This document shows positions 17,115-24,265 of a stretch of DNA of 35,011 bases, in pieces (positions within the stretch are counted from its first letter, which is position 1; each line of letters opens with the position of its first letter). The notes under the pieces were generated by a model that saw nothing but the letters and a program-made list of their open reading frames with translations, was not told the origin of the DNA and ran no database searches. The stretch lies in the NCBI GenBank assembly GCA_902769055.1, contig CACXNL010000012.1, forward strand, positions 1 to 35,011, read 5' to 3'. A program made the translations under genes and the position numbers. The DNA comes from an uncultured Pseudomonadota bacterium. GTDB taxonomy: Bacteria > Pseudomonadota > Alphaproteobacteria > RUG11792.

Positions 17115-17594
17115 ATGTTTATCTTTCGACAAAATCTCGTAAATTACACTGTTTCTTCGGTAGCATTTTGTTTATTTTGTGCTTCAGTAATTTCGCAAAT
17201 CGCATCGGATAAGCAACCATGCCAACTTTGTTTAATTACTCGCTATCTCTTCTTTGTAGTTGCAATTGTTGCATTATTCTTCCATCGACCGAAAGCACTA
17301 CTTCCCATTACTTCTTTTTGCGTTGTTGCTTTCACTTTTTATCACCTTGGAGTTGAAAGCCATTGGTGGAAAGCACCCCAAGGATGCGTTTCCGAATTAC
17401 CAACATTAGAGGCTATTCAAAACGGCGAATTATCAAATCCTAATGGCGCATATTGTGACCAAGTTAATTGGAAAATTTTCGGCATTTCCTCAACGTTGTG
17501 GAGCTTTTTATTCTCAACATTCCTGTTTTGGCTTTCTAGTGTGACCTACGTCGTAAACTATTACCTCAGAAAAACGGAAGACGACGATGATTGA
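17115..17594 (+). CDS. dsbB: Disulfide bond formation protein DsbB
   Basis: Inner-membrane protein that reoxidises DsbA and passes electrons to quinone. Four transmembrane segments are visible. The first cysteine pair is C36 and C39 (PCQLC) in the first periplasmic loop. The second is C91 and C114 in a loop containing HLGVESHWWKAPQGC and GAYC, a form typical of alphaproteobacterial DsbB. The 159 aa length is normal. Its last eight bases overlap the next gene, a TssE-like baseplate gene, so the two are probably co-translated. This ties periplasmic oxidation to the type VI apparatus; effector or apparatus folding is a possible reason, which is inference. Confidence 0.92.
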   Translation: MFIFRQNLVNYTVSSVAFCLFCASVISQIASDKQPCQLCLITRYLFFVVAIVALFFHRPKALLPITSFCVVAFTFYHLGVESHWWKAPQGCVSELPTLEAIQNGELSNPNGAYCDQVNWKIFGISSTLWSFLFSTFLFWLSSVTYVVNYYLRKTEDDDD

Positions 17595-17955
17595 CACTCG
17601 AATAGATGCTCCATTCTTAACAAAATTTAATAGAAAATCCCCATACTTAAAGCCCAATGAGTTAATCGATTCTATAACCGATGAAATAGGAAATATTCTT
17701 GCGTCAAAGACTGCACTTTCGCCCTTTCTATACGGCGTGCCTGATTTACAATCGCTGGATAATTCGCCTGAATCGCTCAACACCTTTGCAGAACATTGCC
17801 GAAAGGCAGTTTTACGATTTGAGCCGCGAGTTCGTGATGTTGAAATATCAAACTGTCATATAAACACAAACACCCAATCACTGGAACTAGAGATTAGTTG
17901 TTTTGTGCCAACATTAAATCAAAAGCTCAAAACGCAAATAAATTTACCAAACTAA
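17587..17955 (+). CDS. tssE: Type VI secretion baseplate protein TssE (gp25/lysozyme-like family)
   Basis: A baseplate wedge component of the contractile injection machine, related to phage T4 gp25. The family pattern is clear in 122 aa: an N-terminal helix, then FLYGVPDL (47-54), the helix AEHCRKAVLRFEPRV (68-82) with the conserved FEPR, then alternating strands with VEISNCHIN and LELEISCFV. The length is a little below the usual 130-170 aa. It overlaps dsbB by eight bases and has no other type VI gene next to it; tssB and tssC are about 14.5 kb further on. An isolated phage-derived gp25 is the alternative, but the lack of other phage genes and the presence of tssBC argue for type VI. Confidence 0.82.
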   Translation: MIDTRIDAPFLTKFNRKSPYLKPNELIDSITDEIGNILASKTALSPFLYGVPDLQSLDNSPESLNTFAEHCRKAVLRFEPRVRDVEISNCHINTNTQSLELEISCFVPTLNQKLKTQINLPN

Positions 17956-17975
17956 AAATTTGCTTATGTGAAATC

Positions 17976-18953
17976 TCACAAATGTTCGAAACCACGAGGT
18001 GTCACTATTCGCCCTCGTGGAGTTTTTTGAATAAGCCCTTGTTGAATTAAATACGGTTCAATAACTTCCTCAATTGTGTTTGGAGATTCACAAAGAGCAG
18101 CCGAAATTGTATCAAGCCCAACAGGTCCTCCTCCAAATAAATCACGAATTGTCTCTAAGTACTTTTTATCCTCAGCATCGAGCCCTATCGGATCAACATT
18201 AAGCTGATTCAGTGACTTCACTGCCATTTCCAAATCAACACTATTTCTCCCGCTAACACTTGAAAAATCGCGCACTCTCCTGAGCAATCTGAAAGCAATA
18301 CGTGGCGTCCCTCTCGATCTTCTCGAAATTTCAAGAGAAGCATCTTCATCAATACAGAAACCTAACAAATTCGCATTTCGATTTATGATTGAACTGAGTT
18401 CTTCTATCGTATAAAAGTTAAACCTAAGCGGTATTCCGAACCTTTCCCGAAGAGGTTGCGACAACAAGCCGAGCCTCGTTGTCGCTGCGACAACTGTGAA
18501 TGGAGCAATATCAAGCCGAAGCGACTTCGCCGATTGCCCTTCACCAATGAGTATGTCAATCTTAAAGTCCTCCATTGCCGGATATAACATTTCCTCAACA
18601 GCAGGGTGCATCCTGTGGATTTCGTCGATAAAGAGGATGTCGCGTTCATCCATGTTGGTTAAGATAGTCGCTAAATCGCCCGGCTTTGTTAGTATCGGAC
18701 CGGACGTTACTTTAATAGATGAGCCCATTTCATTTGCTATAACCTGCGCCATGGTGGTCTTGCCCAACCCCGGAGGACCTGAAAGCAAAACGTGATCAAG
18801 CGGTTCCCCACGAGCTTTTGCAGCATTCACAAAAACCTCCAAATTCTCACATATATCCCTTTGCCCGGTGAAATACTTTAGAGTCTTCGGTCTTAATGAC
18901 TTATCTGCAAACACATCCTCATTCAGCAAAGTCGGCGATACAACTCTCTCCAC
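17976..18953 (-). CDS. ruvB: Holliday junction branch migration helicase RuvB
   Basis: AAA+ motor that drives branch migration of recombination junctions with RuvA. RPKTLKYFTGQ starts the conserved region. Walker A is GPPGLGKTT (about 59-67), Walker B is LFIDEIHR, sensor 1 is VVAATTRLG and the arginine finger region is LRERFGI. The C-terminal winged-helix domain ends in TPRG. The length of 325 aa is normal. The start is GTG. An extended -10 at 18984-18992 on the minus strand gives a leader of about 25 bases. ruvA and ruvC are not adjacent. Confidence 0.96.
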   Translation of the reverse strand: MERVVSPTLLNEDVFADKSLRPKTLKYFTGQRDICENLEVFVNAAKARGEPLDHVLLSGPPGLGKTTMAQVIANEMGSSIKVTSGPILTKPGDLATILTNMDERDILFIDEIHRMHPAVEEMLYPAMEDFKIDILIGEGQSAKSLRLDIAPFTVVAATTRLGLLSQPLRERFGIPLRFNFYTIEELSSIINRNANLLGFCIDEDASLEISRRSRGTPRIAFRLLRRVRDFSSVSGRNSVDLEMAVKSLNQLNVDPIGLDAEDKKYLETIRDLFGGGPVGLDTISAALCESPNTIEEVIEPYLIQQGLIQKTPRGRIVTPRGFEHL

Positions 18954-18983
18954 AACGCCAGTGCACTTATGAAACTACCCCCC

Positions 18984-18992
18984 ATAGTACCA
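18984..18992 (-). promoter_or_regulatory. Predicted ruvB extended -10 promoter
   Basis: The minus strand reads TGGTACTAT (TG-n-TACTAT), about 31 bases ahead of the GTG start. Confidence 0.45.
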
Positions 18993-18998
18993 CACAAC

Positions 18999-19027
18999 CG
19001 AAGCCCTCCAGCACCACAAGGGCTTCG
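18999..19027. repeat. Perfect 9-bp inverted repeat between the outer-membrane protein gene and ruvB
   Basis: CGAAGCCCT and AGGGCTTCG enclose an 11-base loop, 22 bases beyond the stop of the outer-membrane gene. It has the position of a terminator, but no T run follows on either strand. Confidence 0.5.
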
Positions 19028-19049
19028 ATCGCACGCAAGCCAACCTTCC

Positions 19050-20618
19050 TTAAAACCTAAAACCAAAACCTACCTTAATGACATTCGCCCTCACCCTCGA
19101 AGTCCACCATCGATTAAATTCTAACTTGGCATACATCTTTGGTGAAATATCATACCTGATACCAGCACCAACAATCGGAGAAGTCTTCTTCCCGTGGCGG
19201 ATACCTGCCGCAACGTAAAGTCCAACATCCTTCGTCAGCATAAGCCCAACTTTCGGCATTGCAACATAATAAAAACCGCTACATTGTTCCACTTTGCCAA
19301 TCATTCCGCCAACAATGACATTAGCACCGATCAACAACTTACTATTCCGACAAGCAAGAGCGTATTCAATCTCGGCAACCGGCTTCGCCTTCCGCTTCGA
19401 TACTGGAATGTTTGAAGCAATCGGCGCCGCAGGCACCTCTTCTTCAGGAGTACCCTCTCGCCTCCTCGATAATTCCTCCTCCAATTCCCCCAGTTTAGAT
19501 CGCAAGCGAAGCAACTTATCCGCAGCGGCGCTTTCTCTCCTCTCTGCGCCAGAGCTACGTTCTCGCAATCCGTCAATCTTATTGACTAGTTCTCGTATTT
19601 TCCCATCTAGTGCACCCAACTCGCGCGATACAGCAGGAGCTAGTTGCTGCGCTTCACGCAGGCGACTCATTACGCCAGCCAAATTACGCGCACAAGTAGC
19701 ACGCACCACCCTAGCTTGGTTTGCCTTATTTCTAGAATCTACAAATGCCCCACTCATTCCGCTATACAAACTGTCCTCCGCAGTAAGAGAACTGAGGTAA
19801 CCTACAGCAGCATTACGAGCATTCAAAGCAAGCTGGGGGTTGAAAATTTGACCTACAGCAGTTGGAAGCCCCTGCCTTAGAGCCCGAAAAGAATTGCGCA
19901 CACTTGCGGCAAGAGCCTCATCCCCCGGAGCCCATATGGGATAATGTCCCCTAACTTTATCAACATCCACCATACGCGCCTCTAGTGCGTCTAACCGCGC
20001 CCCAAGAGCGTTAGCCAAACCAAGATTTACTTGCATGCCATGATACTGCACAAGCTCACACAAACCCACAACTTCCCGGGCAACCTCACCAATGGTTGTT
20101 CGTACCCTGAGGGTCACAGGAAGTTGGTTCGGTTGTTGCAGCGGTATGTTAATCGCACCCTGATTACAAATGACCGCAGCCCTGTAGACATCATCATGAA
20201 CCTTACTCTTCTCTTCGGCATCCATGTCCGCATTCCGGTAAGCCGTGTTAGCATTAGCTAACTCTCCTTGAAGGTTACCCGGAAGCTGAAGCTGAGCGAT
20301 GCGCTGGGCTCTATCTTGTTCAGCCTGTCTTTTTTCATCCTCAGCCTGGGCTTTCTCTCGTTCAGCCTGTCTTTTTTCATCCTCAGCCTGGGCTTTCTCT
20401 CGTTCATACTGCGCAATCTCCTCTTCCAACTTTCGCTTCTTTTCCTCTTTGGACTCCTTCTTTTCTTCCTCCGACTGAACATCCTTGATCTCTTTCACTT
20501 TGTGAAACGCAACACCAACATTGATGCCGATTGACTGATCCAGCATCCACCCCCGGCTCATTTCCGAAGCTAATGTAACCGGAACCAGCAAAAAAACACT
20601 CGAATACTTAACAAACAT
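19050..20618 (-). CDS. Outer-membrane beta-barrel protein with a large coiled-coil insertion (522 aa)
   Basis: I do not recognise the exact family. A signal peptide covers about residues 1-18. One beta-strand follows (SIGINVGVAF, about 29-38). Residues 42-120 are a highly charged coiled coil, and 120-400 are mostly helical with a second coil near 345-400. Residues 413-522 have alternating strand pattern and glycines, include VGAGIRYDISPKMYAKLEF, and end in VGFGFRF with a C-terminal Phe, the signal read by the BAM complex. This suggests a small barrel whose helical bundle sits in the first surface loop. A perfect 42-bp duplication lies in the first coil. An A10 run ends in the ribosome site AAAGGTGTGGT ahead of the ATG. 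The likely role is surface display or adhesion, by inference. Confidence 0.78.
   Translation of the reverse strand: MFVKYSSVFLLVPVTLASEMSRGWMLDQSIGINVGVAFHKVKEIKDVQSEEEKKESKEEKKRKLEEEIAQYEREKAQAEDEKRQAEREKAQAEDEKRQAEQDRAQRIAQLQLPGNLQGELANANTAYRNADMDAEEKSKVHDDVYRAAVICNQGAINIPLQQPNQLPVTLRVRTTIGEVAREVVGLCELVQYHGMQVNLGLANALGARLDALEARMVDVDKVRGHYPIWAPGDEALAASVRNSFRALRQGLPTAVGQIFNPQLALNARNAAVGYLSSLTAEDSLYSGMSGAFVDSRNKANQARVVRATCARNLAGVMSRLREAQQLAPAVSRELGALDGKIRELVNKIDGLRERSSGAERRESAAADKLLRLRSKLGELEEELSRRREGTPEEEVPAAPIASNIPVSKRKAKPVAEIEYALACRNSKLLIGANVIVGGMIGKVEQCSGFYYVAMPKVGLMLTKDVGLYVAAGIRHGKKTSPIVGAGIRYDISPKMYAKLEFNRWWTSRVRANVIKVGFGFRF
20321..20404 (-). repeat. Perfect 42-bp tandem duplication in the coiled coil
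   Basis: Two identical 42-base copies (20321-20362 and 20363-20404) each encode 14 residues, two heptads, of the charged coil containing AQAEDEKRQAE. A diverged partial copy adjoins at 20304-20320. Changes in copy number would lengthen or shorten the coil without shifting the frame. Confidence 0.9.
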
Positions 20619-20691
20619 ACCACACCTTTTTTTTTTAAATTTGAAAAATAAAACGATTTTCCATAACTACAGAAAAAATGAAAAATCAGTG

Positions 20692-20700
20692 TTTATACCA
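20692..20700 (-). promoter_or_regulatory. Predicted extended -10 promoter for the outer-membrane barrel/coil protein
   Basis: The minus strand reads TGGTATAAA, with GTGTGA 17 bases upstream as a poor -35. The leader would be about 67 bases, longer than for other genes here. Confidence 0.4.
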
Positions 20701-20812
20701 CCGCATGTAGTAATTCACACCCGGAACTACCGCACCCGATCATTGCCGAATAAACATCAAGTTTCGCAACTATTGTTTTTCCAAATAAAGGCAATGTATT
20801 TCATAAGTATAG

Positions 20813-20825
20813 CCCCCCCCCCCCC
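20813..20825. repeat. Homopolymeric C13 tract
   Basis: Thirteen consecutive C (G13 on the minus strand) in otherwise AT-rich intergenic DNA, about 195 bases upstream of the outer-membrane protein start and about 115 bases upstream of its predicted -10. Confidence 0.95.
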
Positions 20826-20873
20826 GAAAGGCGTTTTACTAGAAATATTCATTATTTCCTCCTGTAAATACCA

Positions 20874-20903
20874 TACAACTAACCCTAATACAACTAACCC
20901 TAA
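20874..20903 (+). repeat. 15-bp perfect tandem repeat (two copies)
   Basis: TACAACTAACCCTAA occurs twice in direct succession (20874-20888 and 20889-20903) in the gap between the outer-membrane gene and lptC. Confidence 0.9.
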
Positions 20904-21033
20904 ACTCAGTGTTATTTTATTGCATTATTTTGCAAAACGCAACATCTTTTTTAAGAAAAAAAAGCGTTACGTTAAAAATTTTGCAAACTCTGCATTTTTC
21001 ACAATAGGAATTTACAGAAAAGCTAGTGGGATA

Positions 21034-21042
21034 TGGTACAAT
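21034..21042 (+). promoter_or_regulatory. Predicted lptC-lptA extended -10 promoter
   Basis: TGGTACAAT (TG-n-TACAAT). The expected start near 21049 lies about 27 bases before the lptC ATG. Confidence 0.55.
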
Positions 21043-21075
21043 GATGCAGAGTGAAATTACAATGAATATTTAACG

Positions 21076-21594
21076 ATGTTCAAATTTATTAGGTTATCGA
21101 TAACAATAATATTTTTTACATTGGCGGGATATTACTTTGTTCAAGCTGAGGACGGCAAAAAGGTAACAAAAGAAGTGAAATCAGAAAAAAAGAACATCGT
21201 AAAGAAAGTAAGCTATAAACGCAGATTTAATGGCGGAATATTGCTTTTAACGGCAAATGAGGTCATCCAAAAAACAAAAGAAAACTTGCTCCTCTCGGAA
21301 ATTAAGGCAAGTTTTGACAAGAAAGGAAAAAATGTAACTATAGAAAGCGGAAAATGCGATCTGAGGATGAATGAAAAAAAGGCATATTTAAGAAGTAACG
21401 TGATAATAAAATCAGCAGACGCAACATGTTGCACTGAGAGCGCAGTCGTAGATTTCTCGGCGCACACCATCTTTGGAAACTCCAAGGTAACCGGCGTGAA
21501 CGCCAGGGGTAGCTTCATTTCGAACGGATTTTCCATAGACAAAGATGGCGTTATAGAGTTAAAAAGCGTTGAAATAAAAGGGAAGAAGAAATGA
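21076..21594 (+). CDS. lptC: LPS export periplasmic protein LptC
   Basis: Inner-membrane-anchored bridge protein that takes lipopolysaccharide from LptBFG and passes it to LptA. An N-terminal transmembrane anchor (about 5-24) is followed by a basic linker and a beta-rich LptC/OstA-like domain. The repeating pattern LRSNVIIKSADATCCTESAVVDFSAHTIFGNSKVTGV and GSFISNGFSIDKDG is typical of the family. The length of 172 aa is near normal. The stop overlaps the next start (ATGA, 21591-21594), and the next gene is LptA-like, which supports the call. lptB is not present after lptA. Confidence 0.82.
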   Translation: MFKFIRLSITIIFFTLAGYYFVQAEDGKKVTKEVKSEKKNIVKKVSYKRRFNGGILLLTANEVIQKTKENLLLSEIKASFDKKGKNVTIESGKCDLRMNEKKAYLRSNVIIKSADATCCTESAVVDFSAHTIFGNSKVTGVNARGSFISNGFSIDKDGVIELKSVEIKGKKK

Positions 21595-22070
21595 ATGCGG
21601 GATATTTTCTTGCTCTCCCCTTGGTAATAATTGAAGTTTTCGCACAAGACGCGTTTGAGGCAAAATCGGACAAGGCAACACTAGATGCTAAGAATGGAAT
21701 ACACTGTCTAACAGGAAATGTCCGAGCAAAGTTCAACGACAAGGTTTTTGAGGCAGCTACAATAGTTATTTACATGAGTCGCTCCAATAATAAACCGACT
21801 AGGATTATTGCCAAAGGAGAAGTTAAATATACAGATGGCGCCAATACAGTAAGAGCTAGAATGTGTGAAAGCGATATGAAAACAGTAACATTTTTACAAA
21901 ATGTAACAATAGAGGGAAAAGAATACGGAGAACTGAAAGCAGATCGGTTGGTATATGAAATATCGAGCAAAAAAATCAGAATATTCTCTCAACATAGAGT
22001 GAAATTAGTATTGAGTGAAAAAGTAGAAAACAAAATAAAGCAAGCAATGCTTAGGAAGAAAAAGAAGTAA
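21591..22070 (+). CDS. lptA: LPS transport periplasmic bridge protein LptA (OstA-like)
   Basis: Periplasmic beta-jellyroll protein that polymerises into the bridge carrying lipopolysaccharide to the outer membrane. A short hydrophobic N-terminus (about 1-18) serves as signal peptide. The body shows OstA-type repeats: KATLDAKNGIHCLTGNVRAKF, IIAKGEVKYTDGANTVRA and LKADRLVYEISSKKIRIF. The length of 159 aa is typical. The C-terminus is basic (RKKKK). It is coupled to lptC by a four-base overlap and convergent with lpxB, with only five bases between the stops. Confidence 0.85.
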   Translation: MNAGYFLALPLVIIEVFAQDAFEAKSDKATLDAKNGIHCLTGNVRAKFNDKVFEAATIVIYMSRSNNKPTRIIAKGEVKYTDGANTVRARMCESDMKTVTFLQNVTIEGKEYGELKADRLVYEISSKKIRIFSQHRVKLVLSEKVENKIKQAMLRKKKK

Positions 22071-22075
22071 TATGT

Positions 22076-23158
22076 TTATGTATTAGACCCCATGTAATCC
22101 AAAAGAACATTTGCGATTTTTTGTGAAGGAGATATATCTGAATATAGGCGCTCACGTAATTTTATAAACGAATCCGTTTGCTTTTGCGCCCCCAACGTAT
22201 TCACAGCATCAGCTATTTTCTCAGGAGTACACTCGTTTTGTATCAGCTCAGGAATTACACAGCGATCTAATATTATATTTACCAACGATATATATTTCGT
22301 TTTAATCAAAGACTTGACTATATGATACGTCAACGGCGACAATTTATAGCAACACGCCATAGGACATCCCGATAATGCCAATTGCAAAGTAGCGGTGCCG
22401 CTTGCGACTATAGCGCATTTTGCACGTTGAAAAAGCTCTTTTTTTTGCATTTCATTAGAAACGATTTCGACATTATCCTCCCGAGCAATAGAAGATACCA
22501 GATTTGTCAAATTAGGTAATGTAGGTATCACAATTCGCTCGAAACTAAGATATTTAAGCGTTTCTAGAAATATCGGCAAAAGTGTTTTCACTTCCTGCTT
22601 GCGACTTCCAGGAAGCACCAAAAGTAAATCCTGTTTTGGAACATTATTTTGTTCAAATTCATCAATCGCCGGATGCCCAACAAAAGTTGTCTTCAATCCA
22701 TACTTCGTAAAGTATGGTGGTTCAAAATCGAACAAAGTCAGCAAATGATCATACAATTCCGCCAACTTTTTGGCTCGCTTTGGTCGCCACGCCCAAACGC
22801 TAGGAGCAACAAAATGCACCAATTTTATTGACGGGTCTTTCCTTCTTACGATTTTTGCCACCCTAAAACAAAATCCCGGGGAATCTATGGTTAGCAAAAT
22901 GTCGGGCTTGGTTTCAACTATATTTTCTGCCACATATTCAATTAAGCGTTTTATCGCAAAAATATGCGGCACGATCTCCGCAATTCCCCCAACTGAAATT
23001 TGTTCTATATTTATGAGACTGTCAAACCCAGCATATTTCATTAAGTCTCCACCAACTCCAAAAACCTTTACGTTTTCGATTTGTGATAGTTTTTGCATTA
23101 TTTTCGCCCCAAGAAAATCTCCTGAAGGCTCCCCAGCTATCATATATATTTTCTTCAT
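22076..23158 (-). CDS. lpxB: Lipid-A-disaccharide synthase LpxB
   Basis: Peripheral inner-membrane glycosyltransferase (GT19) that joins UDP-diacylglucosamine with lipid X. AGEPSGDFLGAKIM (8-21), GVGGDLM, IDSPGFCFRVAK, HFVAPSVWAWRPKRAKK and FVGHPAIDEF are clear family blocks, and VLPGSRKQEV and ASGTATLQLAL follow in the C-terminal half. The 360 aa length is slightly short but complete. The ATG overlaps the rimM stop by four bases. In many bacteria trmD and rplS follow rimM; here lpxB takes that place. Confidence 0.96.
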   Translation of the reverse strand: MKKIYMIAGEPSGDFLGAKIMQKLSQIENVKVFGVGGDLMKYAGFDSLINIEQISVGGIAEIVPHIFAIKRLIEYVAENIVETKPDILLTIDSPGFCFRVAKIVRRKDPSIKLVHFVAPSVWAWRPKRAKKLAELYDHLLTLFDFEPPYFTKYGLKTTFVGHPAIDEFEQNNVPKQDLLLVLPGSRKQEVKTLLPIFLETLKYLSFERIVIPTLPNLTNLVSSIAREDNVEIVSNEMQKKELFQRAKCAIVASGTATLQLALSGCPMACCYKLSPLTYHIVKSLIKTKYISLVNIILDRCVIPELIQNECTPEKIADAVNTLGAQKQTDSFIKLRERLYSDISPSQKIANVLLDYMGSNT

Positions 23159-23658
23159 ATCAGCAAAAAATCTCTATTTATAGCTATTGTTCGAGATTGT
23201 AAATCCACACTTCGAATAGAATTCTTATTAAATGGAACTGTACCAACCTTGCGCTCAGACAGCTCTACTTCTAAAAATGCTCCAGCTCCGTAATCACGTA
23301 CTGCATCCACCACCCCTAATGGTCTGTCATCTTCATCAACCAAATTCAATCCAAGCAAATCCGTGTAGTAATACTCATCCTCGCCAGTTTCCTGCAACTC
23401 ATCACGAGCTACATAAAGCTCGCATAACCTAAAGCGCTCAGCATCCGTTCTATCATGAACGCCTTCTATCCAAGCAATCACCTCATCAGCCCCATCAACC
23501 TTAGGCTTTTGCAAACAAAGTTCACTACCATCACCCAACAACAGGTTCGTATGTGCAACAAAAAAACCAGGAGAGCTTGTATAAGAATGTATCTTAACCT
23601 GCCCTCTAACCCCAAAGGGTTTCGTTATAACGCCAACACAGACCTTTTTAAGGGTCAT
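23155..23658 (-). CDS. rimM: Ribosome maturation factor RimM
   Basis: Assists maturation of the 30S subunit head and binds S19. The N-terminal RimM barrel (about 1-85) begins VCVGVITKPFGVRGQVKI. The C-terminal PRC-barrel (about 92-167) contains DEYYYTDLLGLNLVDED and VPFNKNSIRSVDLQSRTI. The length of 167 aa is normal. The start shares one base with the rpsP stop (TAATG), and rpsP-rimM is a widely conserved pair. Confidence 0.95.
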   Translation of the reverse strand: MTLKKVCVGVITKPFGVRGQVKIHSYTSSPGFFVAHTNLLLGDGSELCLQKPKVDGADEVIAWIEGVHDRTDAERFRLCELYVARDELQETGEDEYYYTDLLGLNLVDEDDRPLGVVDAVRDYGAGAFLEVELSERKVGTVPFNKNSIRSVDLQSRTIAINRDFLLI

Positions 23659-24014
23659 TACTCCGCGGCTGCCTGCGCCTTCGCTTCAGCCTCAGCCTTC
23701 ATTTTCTCTTGAGCTTTCTTTCGTGGAGCCGACTTTTTGGGTCTATCTGCAATGACAGGCTTCTCCAACAGATTTAACTCGGCAAGCAACTTATGCACAC
23801 GCTCAGACACCTGGGCTCCAACGGACAACCAATACTTCACTCTTTCTGACTTTACAACCAAACGTTCTTGGTTTCCCTTAGCCAAAAGAGGATTGTAAGA
23901 TCCCAATCTCTCTAAAAATTTCCCATCTCTAGGAGCTGTATTTTCAGCAACAACCATCCTGTAAAAAGGACGCTTCTTTGAACCACCACGTGCTAACCTA
24001 ATCCTTAACGCCAT
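23658..24014 (-). CDS. rpsP: 30S ribosomal protein S16
   Basis: Small-subunit ribosomal protein. [21 protein letters not shown] and the following [21 protein letters not shown] are diagnostic. Residues 1-80 are the conserved domain. The tail from about 85 to 118 is a Lys/Ala/Glu-rich extension common in alphaproteobacteria. It heads the unit rpsP-rimM-lpxB. I could not identify its promoter with confidence in the 250 bases upstream. Confidence 0.97.
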   Translation of the reverse strand: MALRIRLARGGSKKRPFYRMVVAENTAPRDGKFLERLGSYNPLLAKGNQERLVVKSERVKYWLSVGAQVSERVHKLLAELNLLEKPVIADRPKKSAPRKKAQEKMKAEAEAKAQAAAE

Positions 24015-24205
24015 TTAAAAACCTTTTACCCAGTATCAAAATAAAAAACAAATCACCACAGGGGATGGTAACACAACTTGTCTAACACCTCAAGTCCAGA
24101 AACGCAAAGCGGTCGAATAGGCGCAAAGCTCCCTTTCTGAAAAGGTGCATCACAACTAACAGGTATTTTCAATGTACGTAACTGCTTCTGCAATACCGAA
24201 AATTT

Positions 24206-24233
24206 TTGCTAAAAAATTCACGCATGCTATTAT
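24206..24233 (+). promoter_or_regulatory. Predicted rseP-bamA promoter
   Basis: TTGCTA and TATTAT are separated by 16 bases, with the extended form TGCTATTAT. The expected start near 24240 lies about 26 bases before the preferred rseP ATG. Confidence 0.6.
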
Positions 24234-24265
24234 GACCAGTATGGCTGGTGGATTTCGTGGATAGG

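Larger units (their letters stand above)
20619..21075. other. 457-base gap with homopolymer runs, a short tandem repeat and divergent promoters
   Basis: No convincing gene is present. The gap holds a T10 run (20627-20636), a C13 run (20813-20825), a 15-bp tandem repeat (20874-20903), a predicted promoter for the outer-membrane gene on the minus strand and one for lptC on the plus strand. An open frame on the plus strand passes through the C run, but it has a low-complexity, noncoding-like composition. Confidence 0.6.

Noticed and set aside
20874-20903. TAACCCTAA resembles eukaryotic telomere repeats
   Set aside because: Only two 15-bp copies with a different period; a coincidence of sequence.
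20641-21054. Open frame of 137 codons on the plus strand running through the C13 tract
   Set aside because: TTG start without ribosome site, low-complexity composition (Phe/Lys/Asn runs, PPPP from the homopolymer), and it spans the promoter of lptC. It is more likely intergenic.
24015-24265. Possible small structured RNA between rpsP and rseP
   Set aside because: I looked for the conserved 4.5S RNA loop and tmRNA features on both strands and found none; no convincing long stem or terminator.
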